Assembly: GCA_017432685.1 (NCBI GenBank)
Contig: JAFRIR010000130.1
Coordinates: 1-37,741 of the forward strand
Length of the DNA: 37,741 nucleotides
Direction: 5' to 3'
Source of the DNA: Flexilinea sp.
Lineage (GTDB): Bacteria; Chloroflexota; Anaerolineae; Anaerolineales; Anaerolineaceae
Below, piece by piece: positions 16,957-24,553 of the stretch (position 1 is the first letter of the stretch; every line of letters begins with the position of its first letter). The position numbers were made by a program, and so were the translations under genes. Below the pieces are notes generated by a model. That model was given only the letters and a program-made list of their open reading frames with translations. It was not told the DNA's origin and did no database searches.

Positions 16957-18339
16957 TCACCGTTTTGTCAGCGTTGGGGCCTTCCAGCTCCCATCCAGAA
17001 CGGACGTATCAGGAAGGTAAATACGCATAAACAGATGGAAACCCTCATTTCCCACCGGGAGCCAGTTTGCGGCGCCTTCTGCCGGTTCATCCGACTGCAG
17101 ATACAGGTCAAGCGAGCCGTCCGGATTCAGGACGAATTCACTTCGATCGCTGATGGAATAGCGGTCCAGAGGGTTGTCGATGAGGAAGTCATCATCCCCG
17201 TAGGCTGTGATGGACCAGAAACCGTTTTCTTCATGAGGCGGCAGCGCGTCCGGCTCAAAATGGAGAATATATTCATTATCAGCATTCAATGCTTCATGCG
17301 CATCATCGAACCCGGTCTTCATGTAAACCGCCACATCAACAGGATTGGCCCCGAAACCGCCGATGGCAACCAGAGCGCGGTAGTCATATTCCTGCCCGAA
17401 GCGGCTGATAGGTTCACCCATGAAGCGGAAACTTCCGTTGTTCACCAGGAATTGACCGGAGCTTTCCGTCAGTTCCGCTGTCAGTCCGCTCAGCATGGCC
17501 TTCCAGCGTTCCACGGCATCTTCGCCCAGAATGGAGGGATCAAAGGTCAGTCCGGGTCCCACGCCGATGGCTGAAAGAGCTTCCAGCACCGGTGCATCTT
17601 CGGGATAGCCGGGATTTTGAACAAGCAGCTCATTCACGCGGTCAAAGAAAGCCTTCGGACCCATGGTGATCGCCATTTGGATAGGGGTTCCATCATTTTC
17701 CGGCATATAGGTACCTTTGGGCTGTTCCTCACCGGAAAGCCAAAGAGAAAGCGTCCGCACATCCATCTGTGACTGAATGTCATAAATATTTTCCAGGTCA
17801 TCCGGGCCATAGCATACTGTACGGCCGAGGATCCAACCGATCGCGGTGGGAATTTCGACCCGTGTCATGCCCTCGGGCACTTCATCCTCAAAATCAGGTC
17901 CGGTCAGGAGATAGATCCTTTCGTCCTGAGTGTCCGCACCCGTACCGAGGATGGCTACGGTATCTGACCAGGCATCCATCACCTGGAAGTTCAGGAAGCG
18001 GTCTGCAGCGGGCTTTTTGATCACGAGCGCATCCTCGCTGAGGTCGTAGAAAATTTGCGTGTAGAGAGTATCCACATTCGGTGTTACCACCTGGCGGAAC
18101 TTTGCCGTTGCCAATGTCCTGGCGTGCCCCGCCTGGTTGATCGGGGCTTTGCCGTTGAGCGGTTCCTCAATGTTTGTCCCCACCCGAAGGGTGGCGTCCA
18201 TCAGAACCAGGGGAAAAGAATAAATATAGGCTTCCCGTACCAGCGCCCAGGTTTCATCAATTGTCATGGCAGAGGCTCCCTGTGCGATTCCGCTGGTCAG
18301 CAGCAGAATCGCCGTCAAAAAAATCATAAGTTTTTTCAT
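16957..18339 (-). CDS. Exported DUF1254/DUF1214 domain protein
   Basis: 460 residues. It has an N-terminal signal peptide (MKKLMIFLTAILLLTSGIAQGASA). A DUF1254 region follows, with AYIYSFPLVLMDATLR and VTPNVDTLYTQIFYDLS as typical motifs. The C-terminal DUF1214 region contains WSITAYGDDDFLIDNPLDRYSISDR. Family proteins are secreted or periplasmic and widespread, with no firmly assigned biochemical role. Length and domain order are complete. AAAGGA lies about 11 bases before the ATG. The gene is 43 nt downstream of the GT2 gene and could be cotranscribed with it, though the two have no obvious functional link. Confidence 0.88.
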   Translation of the reverse strand: MKKLMIFLTAILLLTSGIAQGASAMTIDETWALVREAYIYSFPLVLMDATLRVGTNIEEPLNGKAPINQAGHARTLATAKFRQVVTPNVDTLYTQIFYDLSEDALVIKKPAADRFLNFQVMDAWSDTVAILGTGADTQDERIYLLTGPDFEDEVPEGMTRVEIPTAIGWILGRTVCYGPDDLENIYDIQSQMDVRTLSLWLSGEEQPKGTYMPENDGTPIQMAITMGPKAFFDRVNELLVQNPGYPEDAPVLEALSAIGVGPGLTFDPSILGEDAVERWKAMLSGLTAELTESSGQFLVNNGSFRFMGEPISRFGQEYDYRALVAIGGFGANPVDVAVYMKTGFDDAHEALNADNEYILHFEPDALPPHEENGFWSITAYGDDDFLIDNPLDRYSISDRSEFVLNPDGSLDLYLQSDEPAEGAANWLPVGNEGFHLFMRIYLPDTSVLDGSWKAPTLTKR

Positions 18340-18382
18340 GATTATTCACATCCTTTCAATTTCGTTCCGAGCTTCCTCTCGG

Positions 18383-19372
18383 TCAAATGTGCGCACTTAT
18401 TCCTCGTGTTTTTTTCTTTCCGCACATCTTACAGATCAGATGGAACAGTTTTTTATCGATTTTCCAAACCTGCAGCATGATTTTCTTTTTCAAAGGCCAG
18501 CCTTTCGGAAAACCGGGAATCGAGTCCAATATGTTTTCTGCATCTCTGACCATTTCGTCATCAGATTCTGTCCTGACCAGAAGCCCTAAAGCAAACCCCC
18601 ACAGTACGACCTGATGTTCCTTTGAGGGGTATCCGTGATCGTTCAAAAAATCATACCGCTCCTTTGCCGAAAGAAATCCATCCCTTTTGTTTTCTTCAGA
18701 ATTTGTGTATGTAATACTGCCTGTCCGATAAGCATGATCGTAAAGAATATCGGAAATCAGCACGTTCCGTTTTGCCTTATAAATCAGTTTATGTGTTGCA
18801 GCGATGTCCTCATATACCCGACCTTCCGGATAACGGATTTCATTAAATAACTCCCAATAGTAAAGTTTGTTCCAGGCTGCAGCGCCTCCGAATTGGACAG
18901 CTGTTTCCTTTGAGACGATGCCAACCGGTCGCTTTGTCCCTGAGTTTTGAAAAAGCTCCCTCAGCCGCTCAAAAATCAAAGGATGTACAATATGACCGTT
19001 TTTCCATGAACGGCTTTGAAACGTCACAAGATCCGCGTCATATTCCCGGGCAGCCAATAACGGAATACGACAGAAGTCCGGTTCCACCCAGTCATCGGGA
19101 TCAATGAACATGATCCATTCACCGTGAGCGTGATCGATTCCAAGATTGCGGGCAGCGCTCAGTCCCCGGTTTTCGGTATGAAATATCGTGATACGATCAT
19201 CCTTTTCCCGATAGTTGTCGCAAATTCTTCCGCAGCTGTCTGTGGAGCCGTCGTCGATCAGGATGATCTCGATTTGGCGGTAAGTCTGGTTCAGGATGCT
19301 TTCCAGACATCGCTTCAGGTAACGCTCCACATTGTATATTGGAACGATCATGCTGATCAAATCATTTTCCAA
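18383..19372 (-). CDS. Family 2 glycosyltransferase
   Basis: 329 residues. The GT-A fold is clear: ISMIVPIYNVERYLKRCLESIL, then IEIILIDDGSTD for nucleotide-sugar binding, the NRGLSAARNLGI helix, and the metal-binding FIDPDDWVE. A later EDIAATH matches the ED(I/V) motif of this family. It would transfer a sugar from a nucleotide donor to a cell-surface polysaccharide or lipid. The acceptor is unknown, and no transmembrane segment is seen. The start appears to be TTG (19372), with GGAG ten bases upstream. The first in-frame ATG lies inside the conserved strand, so it is too late. The 90-nt gap to the TetR gene holds no repeat I recognise. Confidence 0.88.
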   Translation of the reverse strand: MENDLISMIVPIYNVERYLKRCLESILNQTYRQIEIILIDDGSTDSCGRICDNYREKDDRITIFHTENRGLSAARNLGIDHAHGEWIMFIDPDDWVEPDFCRIPLLAAREYDADLVTFQSRSWKNGHIVHPLIFERLRELFQNSGTKRPVGIVSKETAVQFGGAAAWNKLYYWELFNEIRYPEGRVYEDIAATHKLIYKAKRNVLISDILYDHAYRTGSITYTNSEENKRDGFLSAKERYDFLNDHGYPSKEHQVVLWGFALGLLVRTESDDEMVRDAENILDSIPGFPKGWPLKKKIMLQVWKIDKKLFHLICKMCGKKKTRGISAHI

Positions 19373-19462
19373 CTGAACCGAGCTCCATATTCGATGAATA
19401 TCAGGTTATTCCTGCATGCCGGGCTTCGAACTCATGAAACGTGAAAAACATTCACGCACGAA

Positions 19463-20107
19463 TTATTCCCTTACAAACTCCCGCAGCAGCGCTTTCTCCA
19501 GCATCACCAGCTCGTTTTCCGGATCGCTGTCATCAAAGACCATCACCAGCCCTACGGCATAGCGGGTGGCTGCTGCCAGCATGATGTGAAATGTGGCGGA
19601 GAACATTTCACGCTCTGAAATGTCAGTATTCAGCGTCCCATCCCTCAAACCCCGCTCATAGAGCTCATGAAACTGAACACCGAGTATTTTCACGATATTC
19701 AGGTAAGGGCTTTTCTCTTCTTCGGATTCGGTTTCATGGCGCAGGTAGCTGTTGAAATCATAATTGAAACGCAGTATGCCCGGATGATTCCGATAAAGGT
19801 CCAGAAAAGACTCAAGATAAAAACGAAGCCGTTCCGCCCCTGTCATCTTCGTGAGTTCTTCCGGACTCAGCAGTGCATTATGAGCTTCGATATAATCCTG
19901 CCACAGCCAGGCGCCTGTAGCGATGACCAGCTCCGCTTTGGTTGAAAAATAACGGAAAACCGTCGCCCTGCCGACTCCGCTGGCCTCAGCCACCTCCGTG
20001 ATGGAGACCGGGATGATCCCTTTTTCAGAGAACAGGCGGTAAGCTGTTTCCATGATATGCTGCCGTTTTTCCAGCTTCCAGTGCTTACCCGCGGTGTATT
20101 CTTTCAA
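19463..20107 (-). CDS. TetR/AcrR family transcriptional regulator
   Basis: About 214 residues. The N-terminal TetR helix-turn-helix is clear: RQHIMETAYRLFSEKGIIPVSITEVAEASGVGRATVFRYFSTKAEL. The rest is a helical ligand-binding domain with no ligand signature I recognise. I chose the TTG at 20107 (AGGA nine bases upstream). The longer reading to 20179 begins at the -35 hexamer of the gene's own promoter, so it would not be on the transcript. The promoter is flanked by two TGATACT-type palindromes, so autorepression is likely. The GT2 and DUF1254 genes downstream are possible members of the same regulon, by position only. Confidence 0.88.
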   Translation of the reverse strand: MKEYTAGKHWKLEKRQHIMETAYRLFSEKGIIPVSITEVAEASGVGRATVFRYFSTKAELVIATGAWLWQDYIEAHNALLSPEELTKMTGAERLRFYLESFLDLYRNHPGILRFNYDFNSYLRHETESEEEKSPYLNIVKILGVQFHELYERGLRDGTLNTDISEREMFSATFHIMLAAATRYAVGLVMVFDDSDPENELVMLEKALLREFVRE

Positions 20108-20133
20108 ACGATGATCTTCCTTTTCCTGACTTT

Positions 20134-20203
20134 TGATACTGTTGGTCTCAATTATATAGCGGAATTTTCTGCCTGTCAATAAAAAATGATACTTTGAGTA
20201 TCA
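20134..20203 (-). promoter_or_regulatory. TetR-gene promoter with two operator-like palindromes
   Basis: On the minus strand: TTGACA (20174-20179), a 17-nt spacer and TATAAT (20151-20156). A perfect palindrome, TGATACT-TTG-AGTATCA (20187-20203), lies just upstream of -35. A diverged version, TGATACT-GTT-GGTCTCA (20134-20150), lies at the expected transcription start. Two sites around one promoter are typical of TetR-family autoregulation. Confidence 0.8.
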
Positions 20204-20407
20204 ATAATATTGAGGTTGATGTTTTGATCTTACACTTGTTGACCATTTAAAACGCGGAACTGTATGTATAATCAGTTGATAATTAGCGGCAATTTGGCGA
20301 TAGCAGCATGGAGGGTAAAAAGGGACTGTCCGCAGGGATCTGCTGGCACTTTGTTGATGCAGTCTGCTGACCTGCTACTTGGTGGGAAAAAACGCGGTAT
20401 TCCGAAT

Positions 20408-20437
20408 CAACAGGAAGTGAGCAACATCTTCCTGTTG
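20408..20437 (+). terminator. Orphan terminator-like hairpin
   Basis: A perfect 10-bp stem (CAACAGGAAG 20408-20417, CTTCCTGTTG 20428-20437) with a 10-nt loop is followed by CTGTTTCTTTCATTTT. No gene I can support ends just before it. The region 20260-20407 could be a small RNA or gene remnant that it terminates. Confidence 0.5.
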
Positions 20438-20467
20438 CTGTTTCTTTCATTTTACATTCTCTCTATT

Positions 20468-20571
20468 AATTTGATATTCTATAATAAATCAATTAGAATA
20501 TCAAATTTTCATTTGAGTTAAATTTGATATTTGTGATGTTAACTCAAATTTAATTATATAATTTATCAAAT
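20468..20571. repeat. AT-rich cluster of inverted repeats with recurring ATTTGATAT
   Basis: A perfect 14-bp inverted repeat (AATTTGATATTCTA 20468-20481, TAGAATATCAAATT 20494-20507) is followed by a perfect 11-bp one (ATTTGAGTTAA 20511-20521, TTAACTCAAAT 20539-20549). TTTGATAT or its complement occurs four times (about 20470, 20498, 20523, 20564). No gene is present. The rest of 20572-20651 is AT-rich with nothing further seen. Confidence 0.6.
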
Positions 20572-20651
20572 ATTTTTATATTTCATTGAATTTCTTAAAT
20601 TTTATGGAATACAAGCACTGAAAAGCAGCTGTTTATAAAAAAACTGTTGTT

Positions 20652-20714
20652 ACTGTCTTTCAAGAAAGTATCTTGTGAGAAACTATCTCATAAGATACTT
20701 TCTCATAAGACAGT
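20652..20714. repeat. Long imperfect hairpin (63 nt)
   Basis: Outer arms ACTGTCTT (20652-20659) and AAGACAGT (20707-20714) enclose a 16-bp inner stem with one G-T pair (AAAGTATCTTGTGAGA 20665-20680, TCTCATAAGATACTTT 20686-20701) and a 5-nt loop, AACTA. The sequence is unrelated to repeat families A-D. Confidence 0.65.
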
Positions 20715-20764
20715 TTTCGGGAAACGATGTCTTGTAAAGTGAATGGGAATCAATTTGGTATGGA

Positions 20765-20830
20765 GCACACGGAGACAGCTCTGATGTTGCGGCGAAGCCC
20801 GCACAGCAGGGCTGTATCCCGTGCTGCGTC
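20765..20830 (+). repeat. Palindromic element, family A copy 2
   Basis: 66 bp, GCACACGGAGACAG ... GGGCTGTATCCCGTGCTGCGTC. It is a near-identical inverted copy of 16866-16931. The element overlaps no gene. 20831-20987 shows nothing more. Confidence 0.75.
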
Positions 20831-20987
20831 ATCGCGCACGGAGCCACAGCTGTATGTCCGAACAGGACAATATCGTGTCAGGATAAATGCGGTTGTTTTT
20901 ATCGAACTTTTATCTCAGGCGCTAACTTATATGCTATCTTAATCGCTTGACCCGGAAATCGACGGGGAAGGGTACTGCCCCGAAGGA

Positions 20988-21440
20988 TCAGCCTTCCTCG
21001 TCTTCCCAGTCTTCATCATCGTCGTCCCACTCCGGATATTGTTCCACTTCGCCTTTGCCGCGCAGCAGTTTCGGCTTTTCCGGCGCATCGGCGCTGGTCA
21101 CTTTTTGGACGGTTATGGCGAACACCCAGTCATCTCCGAAATCATAATGGAACCAGAACTTGCTGCCTTTGGCAAGACCGAGCTGGTCGATCGTGACCCG
21201 GTCCGTGGTCGCCTGTCCTTCATCTGAGTCACAAATGATCGTGTCATCGGTGTACAGGCGGCCATCCAGGCTGAACTCGTACATATGCTCAAAGCTGAAA
21301 TCAAAATGAAACAGGATGACGTCACATAATTTATCCAGGTTTTCCGACCCGTCGATTTCGATCACCCGATAGGCGGTTCGTGCCATCCGGTTTGGATATA
21401 TTTTCAGGGTATAGCGGTTGACAGACTTTTTTCTCGGCAT
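20988..21440 (-). CDS. pRiA4b ORF-3 family protein
   Basis: 150 residues of the plasmid pRiA4b ORF-3-like family (PF07929). It shows TAYRVIEIDGSENLDKLCDVILFHFDF, then FSLDGRLYTDD, then KFWFHYDFGDDWVFAITVQKV, matching the YDFGD-W core of the family. The C-terminus is strongly acidic (WDDDDEDWEDEEG). The biochemical role is unknown. The family is frequent on plasmids and in accessory regions. Here the gene sits between an AT-rich hairpin block and a MITE. The ATG at 21440 has only a weak ribosome binding site. Confidence 0.82.
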   Translation of the reverse strand: MPRKKSVNRYTLKIYPNRMARTAYRVIEIDGSENLDKLCDVILFHFDFSFEHMYEFSLDGRLYTDDTIICDSDEGQATTDRVTIDQLGLAKGSKFWFHYDFGDDWVFAITVQKVTSADAPEKPKLLRGKGEVEQYPEWDDDDEDWEDEEG

Positions 21441-21469
21441 AAGTTACCCCATGCATATAAAAATTGATT

Positions 21470-21607
21470 TTAAGGGCACCTCTAAAAATATCAATTTTTC
21501 TTTGTCCCGAGGAGAATCAGAGAATTTATTCTCTGATTCTCCTCGGGAGGTTTCCGGGGGCTGCCGCCCCCATACCCCCGCTCGGGAGTTTTTAGAAGTA
21601 CTCTTAA
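21470..21607. mobile_element. MITE-like element, family B copy 2 (138 bp)
   Basis: The length and layout are the same as copy 1: TTAA, TIR TTAAGGGCACCTCTAAAAA, 20-bp hairpin, GGGGGC-tgcc-GCCCCC, right TIR and TTAA. The 20-bp stem differs from copy 1 by a paired change (GAGATTCAG to GAGAATCAG, with CTGAATCTC to CTGATTCTC), so pairing is kept. The right TIR has several substitutions. Confidence 0.85.
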
Positions 21608-21644
21608 TTATAAACTTTGTTAGATGTTCAGAGCCCGAGAGGAC

Positions 21645-21705
21645 GCACATGGTGACAGGCCCCAAGTGTCGGCTTCGCGACAACATGGTGCCAGTCCCCG
21701 TTTGC
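21645..21705 (-). repeat. Palindromic element, family A copy 3 (diverged)
   Basis: It carries GCACATGGTGACAGGCCCC ... GTGTCGGCTTCGCGACAACAT ... CCAGTCCCCGTTTGC, with the family's GGCTTCGC core and ACAG/CAGTCCCC arms. It is diverged from copies 1 and 2. The gap 21441-21834 holds only B copy 2, this element and the promoter below. Confidence 0.6.
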
Positions 21706-21761
21706 TTCGTGCTGAATAGGTGCTGCTCCTTTTATAATAGAATTATCAAACTCTCCGAATC

Positions 21762-21820
21762 TTGACAAATCTAATCGTAAATGATAAGATACGATAAGAT
21801 ATGAGCAGATATGATTAGAT
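21762..21820 (+). promoter_or_regulatory. Promoter with four tandem decamers before the AlbA_2 regulator
   Basis: TTGACA (21762-21767), a 17-nt spacer and TAAGAT (21785-21790) form a near-consensus promoter. Four contiguous 10-bp repeats (ATGATAAGAT, ACGATAAGAT, ATGAGCAGAT, ATGATTAGAT; 21781-21820) start at the -10 box and run to the ribosome binding site AAGAAGAGG. One repeat per helical turn places all copies on the same face of the DNA. Confidence 0.8.
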
Positions 21821-21834
21821 AAGAAGAGGAAAAA

Positions 21835-23148
21835 ATGATATATCGGGAAAGTGAAACAACGGAACTGAAATCAATTGTTACGGATGACATAAAGAAGGAA
21901 ATCATTGCCTTTGCAAACAGCGAAGGCGGTAAGATTTATATCGGTATCAACGATGAAGGATCTGTGTGCGGAATCAGTGATCCGGATGGTGCAGCTCTCC
22001 AAATCAGTAATATGATCAGAGATAATATCAGGCCGGACCTGAGCCTTTTTGTGCATTATGAAACGGTCAATGATGATGGAAAAGACATTTTAGTCGTAAC
22101 TGTACAGCGTGGAACAGAGAGACCTTATTATCTTTCCGGAAAAGGTTTGAAGCCGTCCGGTGTATATATTCGTCAGGGATTTTCATCAGCTCCGGCCTCT
22201 GATTTTGCGATTCGCCGGATGATCAAGGATACGGACGGCGACAGTTTTGAAATAATGCGCTCTATGAATCAGGATCTGAGCTTTTTGGCAGCCGATAAAG
22301 AATTTGAGCTGAGAAAGATTAGCTTTGGAGATGCTCAGAAGAAAACGCTTGGCGTTATCGGGCAGGATGGGTTATTTACAAATCTGGCTCTTCTTCTGTC
22401 TGATCAGTGTCCGCATACGATAAAAGCAGCTGTTTTTGAAGGAACGGAACAGGATCGCTTCAAAAACCGGAAAGAATTTACGGGGTCTATTTTTGATCAG
22501 ATGAATGATGCTTATTCCTTTATTGATTTTTATAATGAAAACAGGGCAAGTTTTGACAAATTATACCGGATCGATCATAAAAGTTATCCGGAAACAGCCC
22601 TCAGAGAAGCGCTGCTGAATTGTCTGGTTCATCGGGAATATGGTATAAATTCCAGTACCCTGATCAGTATTTATTCCAACCGGATCGAATTCACTTCAAT
22701 CGGCGGGTTGCTGCCGGGACTCACGATTCGGGATATCATGATGGGAATTTCTGCCTGCAGAAACCCGAAGCTTGCGAATGTTTTTTACCGCCTTTCACTG
22801 ATTGAAGCGTATGGTACCGGTATCCGGAAAATATTAGGGGCTTATCAGGATCATCCTGTCAAACCAACGATTGAAACAAGCGAGAATGTTTTCAAGGTGA
22901 TCCTGCCCAATACAAATGAGATCCCGACGCAACAGACAGAAGAAAAAAAAGCACTCCCCAATATTGAAGGTTCGGCGGAGAAAATCATAAAATACTTGCA
23001 CGAAAATGGATCCATAAACCGCAGGGATGTTGAAAGGCTGCTGAACACCAGTCAGGCTTCCGGAGGACGGCTGCTCAAACAGATGGTGAGTTTGGGGAAG
23101 CTGGAACAATACGGTTCAGCGAGATCGACCCGCTACAGACTGCGTTAG
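21835..23148 (+). CDS. AlbA_2 / HATPase_c_4 domain regulator with winged helix
   Basis: 437 residues. The N-terminal Schlafen-type AlbA_2 putative DNA/RNA-binding domain is seen as ESETTELKSIVTDDIKKEIIAFANSEGGKIYIGINDEG. A GHKL-like HATPase_c_4 domain lies about 250-360 (ALREALLNCLVHREYGI ... RNPKLANVFYRLSLIEAYGTGIRKI). A C-terminal winged helix follows (IIKYLHENGSINRRDVERLLNTSQASGGRLLKQMV). Such proteins are usually called ATP-dependent transcriptional regulators and are common in accessory DNA. The decamer array in its promoter suggests autoregulation. The ATG at 21835 lies six bases after GAGG. It is probably monocistronic. Confidence 0.87.
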   Translation: MIYRESETTELKSIVTDDIKKEIIAFANSEGGKIYIGINDEGSVCGISDPDGAALQISNMIRDNIRPDLSLFVHYETVNDDGKDILVVTVQRGTERPYYLSGKGLKPSGVYIRQGFSSAPASDFAIRRMIKDTDGDSFEIMRSMNQDLSFLAADKEFELRKISFGDAQKKTLGVIGQDGLFTNLALLLSDQCPHTIKAAVFEGTEQDRFKNRKEFTGSIFDQMNDAYSFIDFYNENRASFDKLYRIDHKSYPETALREALLNCLVHREYGINSSTLISIYSNRIEFTSIGGLLPGLTIRDIMMGISACRNPKLANVFYRLSLIEAYGTGIRKILGAYQDHPVKPTIETSENVFKVILPNTNEIPTQQTEEKKALPNIEGSAEKIIKYLHENGSINRRDVERLLNTSQASGGRLLKQMVSLGKLEQYGSARSTRYRLR

Positions 23149-23173
23149 GCTTTCGGTGCTGCAGGATAAACAA

Positions 23174-23215
23174 AAACAGGGGGCGGGATCAATAACGATT
23201 CTGCCCCTGTCTTGA
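23174..23215 (+). terminator. Hairpin after the AlbA_2 gene
   Basis: ACAGGGG (23176-23182) pairs with CCCCTGT (23204-23210), with partial pairing further in, followed by CTTGATTTGTTATG. It lies between two converging genes and may serve both. Positions 23223-23251 contain a short GGGGACTG...CGACTGTCCC palindrome that resembles the ends of family A. Confidence 0.5.
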
Positions 23216-23279
23216 TTTGTTATGGGGACTGTTGCCGTCAGGCGACTGTCCCGCTGAAGTGATTCCCTGTCGTCTTTCC

Positions 23280-24455
23280 TCAGTCCTTGATCTCCGCGCA
23301 GAGCTCTTTGAGCACGGTGACAGCCTCCTTCAGCAGATCCCATGGGATGTTCAGCGCCGGCAGCAGACGGACGCGGTCCTTGGCGGTGAGGGCCAGCACG
23401 CCTCTGCCGATAGCGGCAGTGACGATTTTTGACGCCGGTCCCACCGGTTTGATGCCGATCATCAGCCCCATGCCGCTGATGGATTCAACGCCCTCTGCAC
23501 CCTCGAACTGCTCGAAGATATAAGCGCTCTTCTCCCGGACTTCCGACAGCAATTTGTCGTCAATGCGTTCGAGGATGGTCAGCCCGCCGGCACAGGCCAC
23601 CGGATTGCCGCCGAAGGTGGAACCATGATCTCCGGCATGCAGCACATCCTGCACCTTTTCACCCATCAGGCAGGCGCCCAGCGGCAGCCCGCCGCCGATC
23701 CCCTTGGCCGTGGAGACGATATCCGGCTGGATACCGTAATTCATGTAGGCATAAAGCTGTCCGGAACGGCCGTTTCCGGTCTGGACCTCGTCGATGATGA
23801 GCGGAATGTCGTTCTCTTTGGCAAACGCAGCGGTCTGTTTCACGAAATCTTCTGTGAGCGGCAGCACACCTCCCTCACCCTGGACGATCTCCATCATGAT
23901 GCCGGCGGCATTGGTTTTAAGCGCTGTTTTCTTTAAGCTTTCGAAATCATTGGCCGGTACATGAACGAATCCGGGCGTAAGGGGCTGAAATAGTTCATGG
24001 TAATGCTCCTGTCCGGTTGCTGCCAAAGTTGTTAAGGTTCGCCCATGGAAGGAGTTCAGCAGCGTGACGATGGTGAAGCACCCCGCCCCTTTTTTCTCCG
24101 CGGAATACTTGCGTGCCACCTTAATAGAGCACTCGTTGGCTTCCGCGCCGGAGTTGCCGAAAAAGACCTTTTTCATCCCGGTCCGTTCGCACAGCATCTT
24201 TGCCAGCATTGCACAGGGCTCGGTGTAATAGAGGTTGGAGGTGTGCGGGATCTTGTCCAGCTGTTCGATCACGGCCTGCTTCCAGACGTCATCCCCTGCC
24301 CCGAACACGTTCACCGCGATCCCGGAGCCCAGGTCGATATATTTTTTCCCGTTGTTGTCTACCAGTACGGAGCCTTTCCCGGAGACGATCTCCACCGGGA
24401 AGCGTGCGTAGGTATTGGCGACATATGTCTTGTCGATGTTTTGAAGTTCGCTCAT
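23280..24455 (-). CDS. argD: Acetylornithine aminotransferase
   Basis: 391 residues, full length for ArgD. This PLP enzyme converts N-acetylglutamate semialdehyde and glutamate to N-acetylornithine and 2-oxoglutarate. Seen: substrate and cofactor residues in FFGNSGAEANECSIKVARKY; NSFHGRTLTTLAATGQ; LIIDEVQTGNGRSG; and the PLP lysine in STAKGIGGGLPLGA; then GDHGSTFGGNPVACA. It is the last gene of argC-J-B-D. Start ATG with AGAAGG six bases upstream. The 98-nt gap to argB holds a family A palindrome. Confidence 0.93.
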   Translation of the reverse strand: MSELQNIDKTYVANTYARFPVEIVSGKGSVLVDNNGKKYIDLGSGIAVNVFGAGDDVWKQAVIEQLDKIPHTSNLYYTEPCAMLAKMLCERTGMKKVFFGNSGAEANECSIKVARKYSAEKKGAGCFTIVTLLNSFHGRTLTTLAATGQEHYHELFQPLTPGFVHVPANDFESLKKTALKTNAAGIMMEIVQGEGGVLPLTEDFVKQTAAFAKENDIPLIIDEVQTGNGRSGQLYAYMNYGIQPDIVSTAKGIGGGLPLGACLMGEKVQDVLHAGDHGSTFGGNPVACAGGLTILERIDDKLLSEVREKSAYIFEQFEGAEGVESISGMGLMIGIKPVGPASKIVTAAIGRGVLALTAKDRVRLLPALNIPWDLLKEAVTVLKELCAEIKD

Positions 24456-24480
24456 TGTTTACCTTCTGTTTGTGAAAAGC

Positions 24481-24542
24481 GCATCACGAGTCCCGCCCCT
24501 CTGTGCCGGCTTCGCGGCAGCATTGGTGCAGTCCCCGTGTGC
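24481..24542 (-). repeat. Palindromic element, family A copy 4, between argB and argD
   Basis: GCATCACGAG at one end, the GGCTTCGCGGCAGCAT core, and GCAGTCCCCGTGTGC at the other. Arms are partly complementary. As a hairpin inside the operon it could attenuate transcription or stabilise mRNA 3' ends (inference). Confidence 0.65.
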
Positions 24543-24553
24543 TTTTTTGCCTG

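Noticed and set aside
20264-20521. An 85-codon ORF in the AT-rich block
   Set aside because: No ribosome binding site, no recognisable domain, and it runs through a terminator-like hairpin and inverted repeats.
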